A stretch of DNA of 39,675 bases, from assembly GCA_937870675.1 (NCBI GenBank), contig CALMZN010000020.1, positions 1 through 39,675 on the forward strand. Reading direction: 5' to 3'. Each line of letters starts with the position of its first letter. Position 1 is the stretch's first letter. Positions 7,310-14,813 of this stretch are shown piece by piece. The stretch is from an uncultured bacterium (lineage in GTDB: Bacteria; Patescibacteriota; Patescibacteriia; UBA1558; GWA2-36-10). Under the pieces are notes generated by a model, which made no database searches, was not told the origin of the DNA, and saw only the letters and a program-made list of their open reading frames with translations. The position numbers were made by a program, and so were the translations under genes.

Positions 7310-7989
7310 ATTTTCAAGGCCTTAGTAGCGGCCGCGGTTTGGGCTTCTTGTTTGCTATAGCCCTCTCCATCAGCCACCAATTCTTTGTCTAAGTATACGC
7401 CAATAATAAATTTTTTATTATGATCCGGTCCTGACTCTGACAACACCCGATAACGCGGTGTGACATTTTTTATTTCTTGGGCTTTTTCTTGAAAGCGACT
7501 TTTGGCATCAATATATGTTTGGGAAGCAATAATATCTGGCAAAGTCACTAGTATATTTTTTTTAATAAACTTATCAACTACGCGAAATCCTTGATCAAGA
7601 TAAATAGCCCCCAACAAGGCCTCCATAGCATTGGCCAAAATATAAGCGCGGGCTTTTTTGTTGGTGTCTTGGGACTCGCCCTTACTCAAATACAAAAAAC
7701 CATAAATACCTAGTTTTTCAGCAATCATACCTAAGTGTGTGGCATTGACTAAGGCCGAGCGCCAGTTGGTTAGAGTCCCCTCGTTCTCTTGATAATTATG
7801 ATACAAATAATCCGTCACTGACAATTCTAAAACGGCGTCACCCAAAAACTCCAAGCGTTCATTTTGCTCAATGGGAAAATCTTTGTGCTCGTTCAAATAA
7901 GAACGATGCACCAAAGCATTTTTCAAAATATCTGTATTTTTAAATTTTACTTCTAGTTTATCTTCCAATAAAGAAATATTTTTCTGCAT
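7297..7989 (-). CDS. rnc: Ribonuclease III
   Basis: Double-strand-specific endoribonuclease for rRNA maturation and mRNA turnover. At 230 residues it has the usual length: RNase III domain (about 1-150) with the signature ERLEFLGDAVLEL (44-56) holding the catalytic Glu/Asp, the second acidic site in EALLGAIYLDQG, and a C-terminal double-stranded-RNA-binding domain (about 155-230, ending KQEAQTAAATKALK). One base separates it from the upstream NusB-Nudix gene, so it is the last gene of rpmF-nusB/nudix-rnc. Confidence 0.96.
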   Translation of the reverse strand: MQKNISLLEDKLEVKFKNTDILKNALVHRSYLNEHKDFPIEQNERLEFLGDAVLELSVTDYLYHNYQENEGTLTNWRSALVNATHLGMIAEKLGIYGFLYLSKGESQDTNKKARAYILANAMEALLGAIYLDQGFRVVDKFIKKNILVTLPDIIASQTYIDAKSRFQEKAQEIKNVTPRYRVLSESGPDHNKKFIIGVYLDKELVADGEGYSKQEAQTAAATKALKIKGW

Positions 7990-7990
7990 A

Positions 7991-8854
7991 CTATTCCAAA
8001 TTTAACTTTTGCCAAGCCATGTTAAAAATATCCTTGGCATTATCATAACCCAAAACATCCAAAACCTCGTGCTTGGGGTACCATTTTACATCTAGCAATT
8101 CAGAAACTTTTGGCACTATGATTTCTTTGTCTTTGGTTTCAACCAAAAAATATTTTATTAACTTGCGGTAGGGCTTCACTTCTGGCTTGTGTACTTTGAC
8201 TTGGGTCTCACCCAAATAATCTTTGACTATTAGATTTTTCAAGCCGGTTTCTTCTGACAATTCGCGAGCTACGGCTTGTTCCAAACTTTCGCCTTCTTTG
8301 ATGCCACCTTTTGGAAAAGTCCATTTGTTATAGGCATCAAGCAACAACACGAAATAATAACCATCTTCTTCTTGGCGATAAATCACTCCGCCGGCTGACA
8401 CCTCTTTGATACCCTGACTGACTAAGGTCTGTTTTTCACCCTTACTAATCATCTCTTTGTAGATGCTACCCAGAACGCCATTAACAAACTTGCCACTAGC
8501 ATCACCGCCAAAAGCTTTGGCTAGCTCTATGGCTTCATTGATGGCTACTTTTGGTGGTATGTCATGATCCAGCTTCAGCTCACAAATACCAATGCGCAAA
8601 ACATTGCGGTCAATCAAAGTAATTTGGTCTATCGGCCACTCTGGAGCAAATTTGCCAATCAACTTATCAATGGACTTCTGATTAGCCACTACTTTTTCGA
8701 TCAAATTCAAAGCAAAGCCCTGATCATCAAATTCCGGAGCAAATTCTTTTTGATTAAATTTCAAAATGTCACCAATATTTCCTTGGTGATTATTAAAGTC
8801 CCACTCAAAGAGTGCTTGTAAAACAATAGTTCGAGCTAAATGACGATTAGCCAT
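7991..8854 (-). CDS. nusB: NusB-Nudix hydrolase fusion protein
   Basis: Residues 1-140 are NusB, the antitermination factor that binds boxA RNA with NusE (MANRHLARTIVLQALFEWDF; later ITLIDRNVLRIGICEL and PPKVAINEAIELAKAFG). Residues about 150-287 are a Nudix hydrolase with the full box GGIKEGESLEQAVARELSEE plus TGL (183-205) fitting Gx5Ex7REUxEExGU. The linker KGEKQTLVSQGIKEV is intact and there is no stop or start that would split the gene. Both activities look functional. Nudix substrates (oxidised nucleotides, dinucleotide polyphosphates, RNA caps) cannot be told from sequence. It lies between rpmF (3-base gap) and rnc (1-base gap), so it belongs to an rRNA-related operon. Confidence 0.93.
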   Translation of the reverse strand: MANRHLARTIVLQALFEWDFNNHQGNIGDILKFNQKEFAPEFDDQGFALNLIEKVVANQKSIDKLIGKFAPEWPIDQITLIDRNVLRIGICELKLDHDIPPKVAINEAIELAKAFGGDASGKFVNGVLGSIYKEMISKGEKQTLVSQGIKEVSAGGVIYRQEEDGYYFVLLLDAYNKWTFPKGGIKEGESLEQAVARELSEETGLKNLIVKDYLGETQVKVHKPEVKPYRKLIKYFLVETKDKEIIVPKVSELLDVKWYPKHEVLDVLGYDNAKDIFNMAWQKLNLE

Positions 8855-8857
8855 TGC

Positions 8858-9052
8858 TTATTTTTTGTTTACTTGGCTTTTGGTGGCTACTTTTTTTTCA
8901 CCCTTATAGTAACCACATTTATTGCAAGCGCGGTGTGGCAATAATATTGCCCCGCAATTTTTACACTTGGTGGTGCTAGCTTTTTTCAAAGCAAAATGCG
9001 ACGCTCTGCGACGCGCTGAACTTTTTGTAAGTTTCTTTGTAGGTAAACCCAT
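8858..9052 (-). CDS. rpmF: 50S ribosomal protein L32
   Basis: Zinc-ribbon large-subunit protein of 64 residues. MGLPTKKLTKSSARRRASHF is the L32 N-terminus; the CKNCG and CNKCG pairs are the zinc-binding knuckles. First gene of the rpmF-nusB/nudix-rnc operon, with a promoter at 9071-9099. Confidence 0.95.
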   Translation of the reverse strand: MGLPTKKLTKSSARRRASHFALKKASTTKCKNCGAILLPHRACNKCGYYKGEKKVATKSQVNKK

Positions 9053-9070
9053 AATTTTATTAGTTTCGTG

Positions 9071-9099
9071 ATTTTAGCTAAATTTCTTATTTTGGTCAA
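9071..9099 (-). promoter_or_regulatory. Promoter of the rpmF operon
   Basis: Minus strand: TTGACC (9099-9094), 17-base spacer, TAAAAT (9076-9071), about 20 bases before the rpmF start codon. The rest of 9100-9257 has no gene; it holds an imperfect hairpin around 9172-9210 with AAAAAAA/TTTTTTT arms. Confidence 0.7.
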
Positions 9100-9257
9100 G
9101 GAACAAGACACCGAAGCACCATACCGCACCCTGACTGACTTATGACTAGACGCGCTTTCACTACCTCGTCTCGCTCCGCGTAGTTTTTTTAAAAAAACGA
9201 AGTGGGGTCAAGGAAGACTGGAGAAATGCCTGTCAATTATACCAAAGTTTAAAGACC

Positions 9258-9286
9258 TTGACAAACATAAAAAAACATGATATTAT
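9258..9286 (+). promoter_or_regulatory. Promoter of candidate RNA 3
   Basis: TTGACA (9258-9263), 17-base spacer, TATTAT (9281-9286); predicted start near 9293. Confidence 0.8.
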
Positions 9287-9292
9287 GACTCA

Positions 9293-9507
9293 TCTATTTA
9301 AAAAATTAGAAAAGCACCTTAATTATAGCGCTTTTAATATTTTTTCAGGCAACTGTGTCCACGACAAGCATGGGAATCATTTTTTTCGTCTAATTTGGCT
9401 ACGGCTGAATTATTTCAAAAAATGGTTTTCTTGGACACAGCTGCTTGGGAAAATAATCTATCGTGGTTACATAAAAAAACATAACCCTCTGGTTGTGTTT
9501 TTTTATT
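9293..9507 (+). ncRNA. Candidate structured RNA 3 (about 215 nt) with possible pseudoknot
   Basis: A consensus promoter and an intrinsic terminator bound a stretch with no good start codon: the only long plus-strand frame begins inside the promoter. A 9-bp perfect helix pairs CTGTGTCCA (9353-9361) with TGGACACAG (9432-9440). A 6-bp helix pairs CAAGCA (9365-9370) with TGCTTG (9442-9447). Their order (1, 2, 1', 2') makes an H-type pseudoknot. An upstream AAAAGC/GCTTTT hairpin (about 9310-9335) is also possible. No known family recognised. Confidence 0.55.
9473..9504. terminator. Bidirectional terminator for RNA 3 and vanW
   Basis: AAAAAAACATAACC (9473-9486), loop CTCT, GGTTGTGTTTTTTT (9491-9504); 14-bp stem with one T-G pair. 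It has T-runs in both directions and lies between convergent units. Confidence 0.85.
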
Positions 9508-11380
9508 GACTTGGCGTTGTGCTGGGAGTAGTAGTGGCTGTGCCCCCACCAGTTTCGGAGGCAATTTCTTCTTGAGTAGCACCCACCAGACAAACCGCCT
9601 GCCATGGCACATAGTGACTAGAAAAAGTAACTTTAACTGGTTCTGGTTTGTTTAAATATTGAACAATATAATCAAATTTAGCATCAGCTCCAGCATGAGC
9701 ACTCTCCGTGCATTTGGTTTGGCCCACTGGTAAATCAACGGTTTTTACAATTTTTTTAGGCGCTGGAGAAACTACATTATAAATTATCGGCTTGGTGGTA
9801 GTGGCCACTCGACCATCTGATGTGCCCCAAAAATCAAAATATAGTTTTGCGCCTTCAATACGCGATTGTATCAAAATATAATTACCCGTATCATTCAAAA
9901 ATTTTAAATCTGGCTTGGGGTCATAAATCGTGGCGTCCATGCCAGCTGGTTCATAGTAGACGACTCGATAAGAATGACTGCTTCTTTCTTTTATTGGTAG
10001 ACCAGTGTTCAAAGCCGCGCGAAATACTGTTGTCCCGATTTGACACAAACCGCCACCATACTCTGGTATTGTTTTGTTGCCCTTGATCACCAGCTCCTGC
10101 TTGTAACCATGCTCACCATCAATCTCACCTAAAGCCGTAATCAGGGAAAATTCTTCCCCAACATTGATAAGCAAACCATTGAGTGTATCAGCTCCAACCC
10201 CTATGTTGTGTATGCGATTGGGTGGACTACCCTTGAAGTCCGATTCACCCGTGCCCAAAAGCGTGCTAATGCCTAAATCATTGACCTCACTATTCGTTAC
10301 TTTTGGCTTAACTACCTCAACAACAATATCAAAACTATTATTATTGGAACCCAATATCTTTTCGGCATTGGTTATGGTCTCAACCCAATCAATCATTTTG
10401 CCTTCTTGGCTAGCCATAAATTCTGAAACCTTGCCATTGTTTAGCTTGAACTTGGCATCCTGAACCAAAACTTCAATATCGGCACTCAAACCCTTGTCAT
10501 CAAAATATTTTTTTGCTGACTCAACATCAAAACCTAAGTACGGTTTATTTTTATTAAATTTAATTTGTAGCCACTGCCGCCAATCAGTATTAGCAATAGT
10601 TGTTGCCTGCTCGTTATAATTGGCAAGCAAATCTCCTTGCTGAATAGTGTCGATAATTTGACCACGAAACTTATCTATTACCGCGCTGGTGACTGCGGGC
10701 TTATCCTCAACCACTGCTAAATTAATTTCTCGCGCCTGCAATTTTCTTATTTGCTCTTCGGTGTCTACTATGGCTTGCTCATAAGTAAATGTCTGGCCAA
10801 TAACCTCTGGATTTATCTTCAAGCCACCGGCTGACCCAAATTCAAAACTAGCTTCTTTTTTGCTGGGCAACAAACCCTTGAAATCTTCCTCCAAAATACT
10901 GCGGTGACGCTCCTTGTCCCAAGTATAATCAAACGACCAAGTTTTGCCTCCCAGCATTATGCTAATTTTATTCAATAAATTAACGGGTCGTTCATCTTTT
11001 TGAAATTTTAAAATTTTATCCAAACTTTTTTCCATCTGCCACATGACCAAAGGAAAAGAACTGTCAGCCGAACCAGAGCTAATAATGGGATAAATAGTGG
11101 ACTTTTTCCCCTGCCCCACATAGATAAAACCATTGTGGCTAAAAATGTCCAAATGCTCTTGAACTTTCTTTTTGGCCTGCTCATAGGTCAGTCCACCAAT
11201 ATCAACACTGCCGAGTTTTGTCCCTGGCAAAAAAACATTAGCGTACTTGTAGTTGACAGTGGCGTTAGCCACAAAAACAGCTACCAACAAAAAACAAAAA
11301 ACTACCGCCACGATAATAATTATTTTTAACGGCCCATGATTATGTTTTTCTTCTCCAGAAATTTTATCCTTCAAGATCAT
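9503..11380 (-). CDS. VanW-family protein with peptidoglycan-binding-like repeats
   Basis: Membrane-anchored envelope protein of 625 residues. An N-terminal membrane span (about 19-41) is followed by an extracytoplasmic region with two or more YoaR/PG-binding_4-like segments (SVDIGGLTYEQAKKKVQ; later repeats around residues 200 and 300), then a VanW domain with NRIHNIGVGADTLNGLLINVGEEFS and the GGGLCQIGTTVFRAAL motif. The tail is Thr/Ser/Pro-rich (TATTTPSTTPSQ). VanW domains occur in glycopeptide-resistance clusters and many Gram-positive and CPR envelopes; their activity is not established. It overlaps the preceding small gene by 17 bases and so is probably cotranscribed with hsp20. Confidence 0.88.
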   Translation of the reverse strand: MILKDKISGEEKHNHGPLKIIIIVAVVFCFLLVAVFVANATVNYKYANVFLPGTKLGSVDIGGLTYEQAKKKVQEHLDIFSHNGFIYVGQGKKSTIYPIISSGSADSSFPLVMWQMEKSLDKILKFQKDERPVNLLNKISIMLGGKTWSFDYTWDKERHRSILEEDFKGLLPSKKEASFEFGSAGGLKINPEVIGQTFTYEQAIVDTEEQIRKLQAREINLAVVEDKPAVTSAVIDKFRGQIIDTIQQGDLLANYNEQATTIANTDWRQWLQIKFNKNKPYLGFDVESAKKYFDDKGLSADIEVLVQDAKFKLNNGKVSEFMASQEGKMIDWVETITNAEKILGSNNNSFDIVVEVVKPKVTNSEVNDLGISTLLGTGESDFKGSPPNRIHNIGVGADTLNGLLINVGEEFSLITALGEIDGEHGYKQELVIKGNKTIPEYGGGLCQIGTTVFRAALNTGLPIKERSSHSYRVVYYEPAGMDATIYDPKPDLKFLNDTGNYILIQSRIEGAKLYFDFWGTSDGRVATTTKPIIYNVVSPAPKKIVKTVDLPVGQTKCTESAHAGADAKFDYIVQYLNKPEPVKVTFSSHYVPWQAVCLVGATQEEIASETGGGTATTTPSTTPSQ

Positions 11381-11591
11381 TGTTTATCAAATCATTTAAA
11401 ATTCTTCTTTGATTCTCGGCTGTCATTTTGATAGCGCTTGAATCCAAAGAAATATAGTAATTTATACTTTGATCAAATTTTTCACCCAATAAAGAACTAG
11501 CCATAATGACTTCCGCGCCTGTCTCGGTTTGAAAAATTAATTTATCTCCCTCTTGTCCAATATATTTTAGTAATAAATTTTTTAACAACAT
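11364..11591 (-). CDS. Unrecognised 75-residue protein between hsp20 and vanW
   Basis: I chose the ATG at 11591 (MLLKNLLLKYIG), one base after the hsp20 stop, over a longer frame that would overlap hsp20. It is soluble-looking, with a beta-rich first half (KLIFQTETGAEVIM) and a helical C-terminus. It overlaps vanW by 17 bases, which suggests translational coupling. Function unknown. Confidence 0.65.
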   Translation of the reverse strand: MLLKNLLLKYIGQEGDKLIFQTETGAEVIMASSLLGEKFDQSINYYISLDSSAIKMTAENQRRILNDLINNDLEG

Positions 11592-11592
11592 G

Positions 11593-12012
11593 CTAATTGT
11601 CGTCTTCCACAGAAATTTTCTTGCCGTCAATGTGATGAACCTTTGGTAAAACAATTGTCAATATTCCATTTTTTATGGTGGCCTTTATTTTGTCGGCTTG
11701 CACTTCTAGCGGTAAAATAATTGAACGAGAAAAGCTCCCCCAATAACATTCTTTGTAGAAATAGTCATCTTCGCTAATAGTTTGGTCTTGCTGGCGTTCA
11801 CCGCGGATAGTCAGCATGTCATTGTGAAAACTGATATCAATGTTGTCTGGATCCACTCCGGCTATGGTTGACTTGATAACAATATTATTTTTATCCTGAT
11901 AAACATCTATAGAAAGCTGACCCTCTTCATCAAAGGTTTCTTCTTTGTGCTCGATTGGCAATGTCTCGGACTCTTTGGCTGGCTGATTTTTTTTATTTTT
12001 CTTTTTAAACAT
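11593..12012 (-). CDS. Small heat-shock protein (Hsp20/alpha-crystallin family)
   Basis: ATP-independent holdase chaperone, 139 residues. A charged N-terminal arm precedes the alpha-crystallin domain (about 45-135), with VDPDNIDISFHNDMLTIRGE and the closing strand ATIKNGILTIVLPK. The C-terminal IxI-type anchor is weak (KKISVEDDN). It has a TTTACA-17-TATAAT promoter and leads the hsp20-small gene-vanW unit. No CIRCE element was seen. Confidence 0.92.
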   Translation of the reverse strand: MFKKKNKKNQPAKESETLPIEHKEETFDEEGQLSIDVYQDKNNIVIKSTIAGVDPDNIDISFHNDMLTIRGERQQDQTISEDDYFYKECYWGSFSRSIILPLEVQADKIKATIKNGILTIVLPKVHHIDGKKISVEDDN

Positions 12013-12031
12013 AGTTGTTGTTTATGCTTGT

Positions 12032-12060
12032 ATTATAAAATCTTTCGGCTGACTTGTAAA
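12032..12060 (-). promoter_or_regulatory. Promoter of hsp20
   Basis: Minus strand: TTTACA (12060-12055), 17-base spacer, TATAAT (12037-12032); predicted start near 12025, 13 bases before the ATG. Confidence 0.75.
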
Positions 12061-12126
12061 GTAAAATTTGCCTTATCAGAACGATTGTGCTAAAAGAAAA
12101 GTGTAGGCACCAACCAAGGAGGAACT

Positions 12127-12387
12127 ATGGCCAACGTCATCAACGTCGTCCAAGCTCCGCGGATCTCTCGGCGCCCCTTCTGGTACACTCTAACGGTTTT
12201 TGCCTTAATAGCCCTACTGATCCTGACGATTGGCCCACTGTTCCTACCATCCATCGTCATCATACTGTCCATAGCCTTCACGCTTGGACTCGCCCTGCTC
12301 TTTGTCTTGAGTTACTGGGCGATCGACTTCGTTTGTCGAAAAATCTTTGACTGCCGTCAATTTCGGCGACAGAAAAAAGGGGGCTAG
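12127..12387 (+). CDS. Orphan small membrane protein (two spans)
   Basis: 86 residues. A strong Shine-Dalgarno AAGGAGG (12116-12122) fixes the ATG at 12127. Two hydrophobic segments (about 20-42 and 44-68) form a membrane hairpin; the C-terminus is basic (CRKIFDCRQFRRQKKGG). Codons are GC-rich (ATC, GTC, CTG) unlike the core genes nearby. A private terminator follows. No family recognised. Confidence 0.7.
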   Translation: MANVINVVQAPRISRRPFWYTLTVFALIALLILTIGPLFLPSIVIILSIAFTLGLALLFVLSYWAIDFVCRKIFDCRQFRRQKKGG

Positions 12388-12420
12388 CAAAAGGGGATCA
12401 TGACCGAAAAGCGGGGAACG

Positions 12421-12465
12421 AATCCTGCATCAGTGGTCAACAAGTGGCGCTGGTGCAGGATTTTT
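12421..12465 (+). terminator. Intrinsic terminator of the small membrane protein gene
   Basis: AATCCTGCATCAG (12421-12433) pairs with CTGGTGCAGGATT (12450-12462), followed by TTTTA. Confidence 0.85.
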
Positions 12466-12482
12466 ATTTCTAACAAAATTAA

Positions 12483-12514
12483 GAGCCCCCGTTCTGTGAA
12501 AGAAGCGGGAGCTC
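12483..12514 (-). terminator. Intrinsic terminator of the secreted-protein gene
   Basis: On the minus strand GAGCTCCCG pairs with CGGGGGCTC, then TTAATTTTGTT. It lies just after the gene ending at 12540. Confidence 0.75.
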
Positions 12515-12539
12515 ATATTTGACAAGCTCCTAGCCAGAA

Positions 12540-12968
12540 TCAATCTGCTTGCAAGTTGTAAATGAAGCTCTGCCTACGCAAATGATCAAGGATTGACTTG
12601 GTGACTGTTTGAGTATCGCTGTTAGCCGTCAGACCAATACCTGTCCAGTACACGTAGTCAATCTGCAGAAGCTGAATGTCCCAATTCAACTTCTGTTCGC
12701 GCTGGTAGCTGATCAGCTCTTGACGCTGTGCGGGATCCAGCGGGTAGCTGAACACCAGATAGACCTGATCCGGCGCCTCATACAAGACAAGGTAGACAAA
12801 GTCAATTTGGTACGGGCTGATGACACCCCTGCCTTGGGCCAAGCATTGAATATTATTGTGGCTCGGCTGTGTAGGCCAGATCAAAGGCATCACTGATGGT
12901 TCATTGTTACCTAGGACTGGCATGGCCAAACACAAAAAACAAGTGGCCAATAAAACAAAACGGTACAT
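12540..12968 (-). CDS. Orphan secreted protein
   Basis: 142 residues. The start is fixed by AAGGAGGGG seven or so bases before the ATG at 12968. The N-terminus MYRFVLLATCFLCLAMPVLG is a signal peptide with probable cleavage after VLG. The mature part has two aromatic-rich strands (IDFVYLVLYEAPDQVYLVF; IDYVYWTGIGL) separated by a charged helix (PAQRQELISYQREQK). One mature cysteine. GC-rich codons. No family recognised. Confidence 0.7.
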   Translation of the reverse strand: MYRFVLLATCFLCLAMPVLGNNEPSVMPLIWPTQPSHNNIQCLAQGRGVISPYQIDFVYLVLYEAPDQVYLVFSYPLDPAQRQELISYQREQKLNWDIQLLQIDYVYWTGIGLTANSDTQTVTKSILDHLRRQSFIYNLQAD

Positions 12969-13298
12969 AATGCCCCTCCTTGAGCGCTAGAAGTAATGAA
13001 TGAACCAGGACAATTGAGTAGTATATAGTAAATAAATAATTTGTAAAGAAATACAAAAAAACATCCTGTTTTGGGTGTTTTTTATTACAAAGTTAATTTT
13101 ATTGTCCCTCATCCTCTCGTCCGTACTCCCAAACTGATGCCCTTCGGCGCGCTACGCTTGCTCCCATTCAGGGCCTGAGGCCCCTCAGGGCCGAATGGCA
13201 GGGCACTCACCTCGTCTTGAGGACTTGATGGTTGAGGTTCTGAACAAAGTGAAGAACCGAAACCACGAGCGAGGAGGAGTAAAACGCGACGAGTCGAG
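12969..13298. other. Gene-free stretch with a compound hairpin
   Basis: No supported ORF. It holds a compound inverted repeat at 13164-13198 (CCATTC/GAATGG outside, CCTGAGG/CCTCAGG inside) and a GGTTCT...AGAACC hairpin around 13229-13258. The material is GC-rich compared with the flanks. Confidence 0.5.
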
Positions 13299-13375
13299 TG
13301 GTGGTCGCAGGAGGACTCGAACCTCCGACCTCTACAATGTCAATGTAGCGCTCTAACCAGCTGAGCTATGCGACC
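13299..13375 (-). tRNA. tRNA-Val (GAC)
   Basis: Acceptor GGTCGCA (13375-13369) pairs with TGCGACC (13309-13303); CCA is encoded (13301-13299). The anticodon loop TTGACAT between CTACA and TGTAG gives GAC. D-arm and T-arm (GGAGG TTCGAGT CCTCC) are canonical. Its 5' end abuts the methyltransferase stop codon with no spacing. Confidence 0.97.
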
Positions 13376-13879
13376 CTATCTAATATATAAATACATGGCT
13401 GGCCGACCAACTGGTTTATCAACTGTTGTTGCTTGCCAACCCTCTATTGGCCAGACATAGGCAATCACTCGCGCGCCCGGTTTCAATTCTTTGGCCAATT
13501 TATTTTTTAACTGCTCATAAATGCGCGGAATCAAAAAGAAATATACTACATCTGCCTCTTTTAAGTCAACCAACCAAAAATCACGAAATTTTATTTTGGC
13601 CTTACTACCTGAAAATATTTTTCTGCTATACGCGCCGACAAATGGCAAAATGGATACCTCCAAACCAATTGCCTTGGCGCCAAGTTTTGCAGCCGCCATT
13701 ACTAATCGCCCATCGCCACAACCCAAATCATACACTACCTGTCCGGGCTTGATTTCTGCTAAACGTAAAAACCTTTCCACATCTTTTTGCCAAGTCGGCA
13801 CCCAACCAATGCCTCGCACTAGAGAATAAATAGTAGTGACAGCAATGGCTATAACTAATATTAACAAAAAATAATACAT
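13376..13879 (-). CDS. Membrane-anchored SAM-dependent methyltransferase (FAM173-like)
   Basis: 167 residues. An N-terminal membrane span (1-22) precedes a class I methyltransferase fold with motif I VVYDLGCGDGRL and AAAKLGAKAIGLEV; the segment IPRIYEQLKNKLAKELKPG and the YVWPIEGW strand resemble the ATPSCKMT/FAM173 lysine methyltransferases (family call by eye). The gene sits exactly between two tRNAs: its ATG is 9 bases after the encoded CCA of tRNA-Leu and its stop abuts tRNA-Val. The 9-base leader AAATAATTT has no Shine-Dalgarno. Confidence 0.82.
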   Translation of the reverse strand: MYYFLLILVIAIAVTTIYSLVRGIGWVPTWQKDVERFLRLAEIKPGQVVYDLGCGDGRLVMAAAKLGAKAIGLEVSILPFVGAYSRKIFSGSKAKIKFRDFWLVDLKEADVVYFFLIPRIYEQLKNKLAKELKPGARVIAYVWPIEGWQATTVDKPVGRPAMYLYIR

Positions 13880-13888
13880 AAATTATTT

Positions 13889-13975
13889 TGGTGCCGGGGA
13901 GAGGACTCGAACCTCCATATCCTTTCAGATACCAGCTCCTAAGGCTGGCGTGTCTACCAATTTCACCACCCCGGC
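13889..13975 (-). tRNA. tRNA-Leu (UAG)
   Basis: Acceptor GCCGGGG (13975) pairs with CCCCGGC (3' side); CCA is encoded at 13891-13889. Anticodon loop CTTAGGA between CCAGC and GCTGG gives TAG. A long variable arm (class II) fits leucine; 87 nt. Confidence 0.96.
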
Positions 13976-14040
13976 GTAAAACTATAAATTAAAACTTTTT
14001 AACCAAATGATTAGTTTGCCCACATACTACTACCAATTTC

Positions 14041-14080
14041 CCGCCTGCCACGGCTTCGCCGTAGGCGATGGCGGGCAGGC
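14041..14080. repeat. Palindromic repeat of the CCTGCC/GGCAGG type
   Basis: Outer arms GCCTGCC (14043-14049) and GGCAGGC (14074-14080) enclose an inner hairpin ACGGC-TTC-GCCGT (14050-14062). It shares the CCTGCC...GGCAGG core with 23134-23153. It lies in the 13976-14192 gap, which otherwise holds nothing recognised. Confidence 0.65.
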
Positions 14081-14152
14081 ACCACCCCAGCTTATAATGA
14101 CGCTGTTATTTATACTAAAAAATAAGAAAAAAGTCAAAATAATCAAGCCCAC

Positions 14153-14194
14153 ACAAAAAAACAAGAGGGGCGCTGGATATGACCAACGCCCCCT
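14153..14194 (-). terminator. Intrinsic terminator at the end of the orphan anchor gene
   Basis: GGGGCGCTGG-type arm (14167-14176) pairs with CCAACGCCCC (14183-14192); the minus strand then runs into CTCTTGTTTTTTTG. It starts at the stop codon. Confidence 0.8.
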
Positions 14195-14621
14195 AGAAAC
14201 TAATCTTATAACAGACCGTCTCTTGACGACCGTAAACCACTAAGTAGTCACGGTTGTATTCGCTAACAATGGCGATTGTGCCCTTGCCCGCCTTTTTGTA
14301 GATACGGTCAAAAAAGTGTGGCTCAGTCCTGTGACCAGTAAAGGCGTTGGGCAAACAGTTGCTGTCAGGCAGTGTGCTAGCAAAACTTTGGCCATCAGGA
14401 AAACGATCAAGTAGAGACCATGGCATCCGGCCGGTAGCAGAGCGGAAAATCTTGATGGTTGGCTCAAGAAGCTGTGCCTGTGCCTCGGCTTTTTCTTGTC
14501 GCTGACCATCTTGATATGCCTTTTGGAAAGCACTGACAATCCACACGACCAAAGCAATTAACACGATAAAGACCACGATAAGCACCGCCACCCTTACTGC
14601 ACCTTTTTGAATTCTGTGCAT
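14193..14621 (-). CDS. Orphan protein with a single N-terminal membrane anchor
   Basis: 142 residues. A near-perfect Shine-Dalgarno AAGGAGGTGA lies about 10 bases before the ATG at 14621. One membrane span (about 9-32, VRVAVLIVVFIVLIALVVW) is followed by a helical linker (QKAYQDGQRQEKAEAQAQLL) and a small domain with two cysteines (NCLP and VCYK) that could form a disulfide outside the cell. The layout resembles a pseudopilin, but the prepilin cleavage motif is absent. GC-rich codons. Function unknown. Confidence 0.68.
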   Translation of the reverse strand: MHRIQKGAVRVAVLIVVFIVLIALVVWIVSAFQKAYQDGQRQEKAEAQAQLLEPTIKIFRSATGRMPWSLLDRFPDGQSFASTLPDSNCLPNAFTGHRTEPHFFDRIYKKAGKGTIAIVSEYNRDYLVVYGRQETVCYKISF

Positions 14622-14719
14622 GATGAAATCACCTCCTTCAAGGTGAAATGAAAAGTACTTTGCCCCACCCTGAAATTATCATTTTACTAATACGCTGTCA
14701 AACCATGCTTGGCATAATA

Positions 14720-14748
14720 TTGACAAAACAATACATATATGACAATAT
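14720..14748 (+). promoter_or_regulatory. Probable promoter of the DUF218 gene
   Basis: TTGACA (14720-14725), 17-base spacer, CAATAT (14743-14748). Predicted start near 14755, beyond the ATG at 14739, which argues for a downstream start codon. Confidence 0.55.
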
Positions 14749-14813
14749 GCCCAGTTCTTCGCTGTCCTTCGCATCCCAAAAAAACCCGAAATAATCGGGG
14801 GGGGGTGAAAATC

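Noticed and set aside
9258-9509. 83-codon plus-strand frame
   Set aside because: Its start codon lies in the -35 box and the next ATG overlaps the -10; no ribosome site; the helices fit a structured RNA better.
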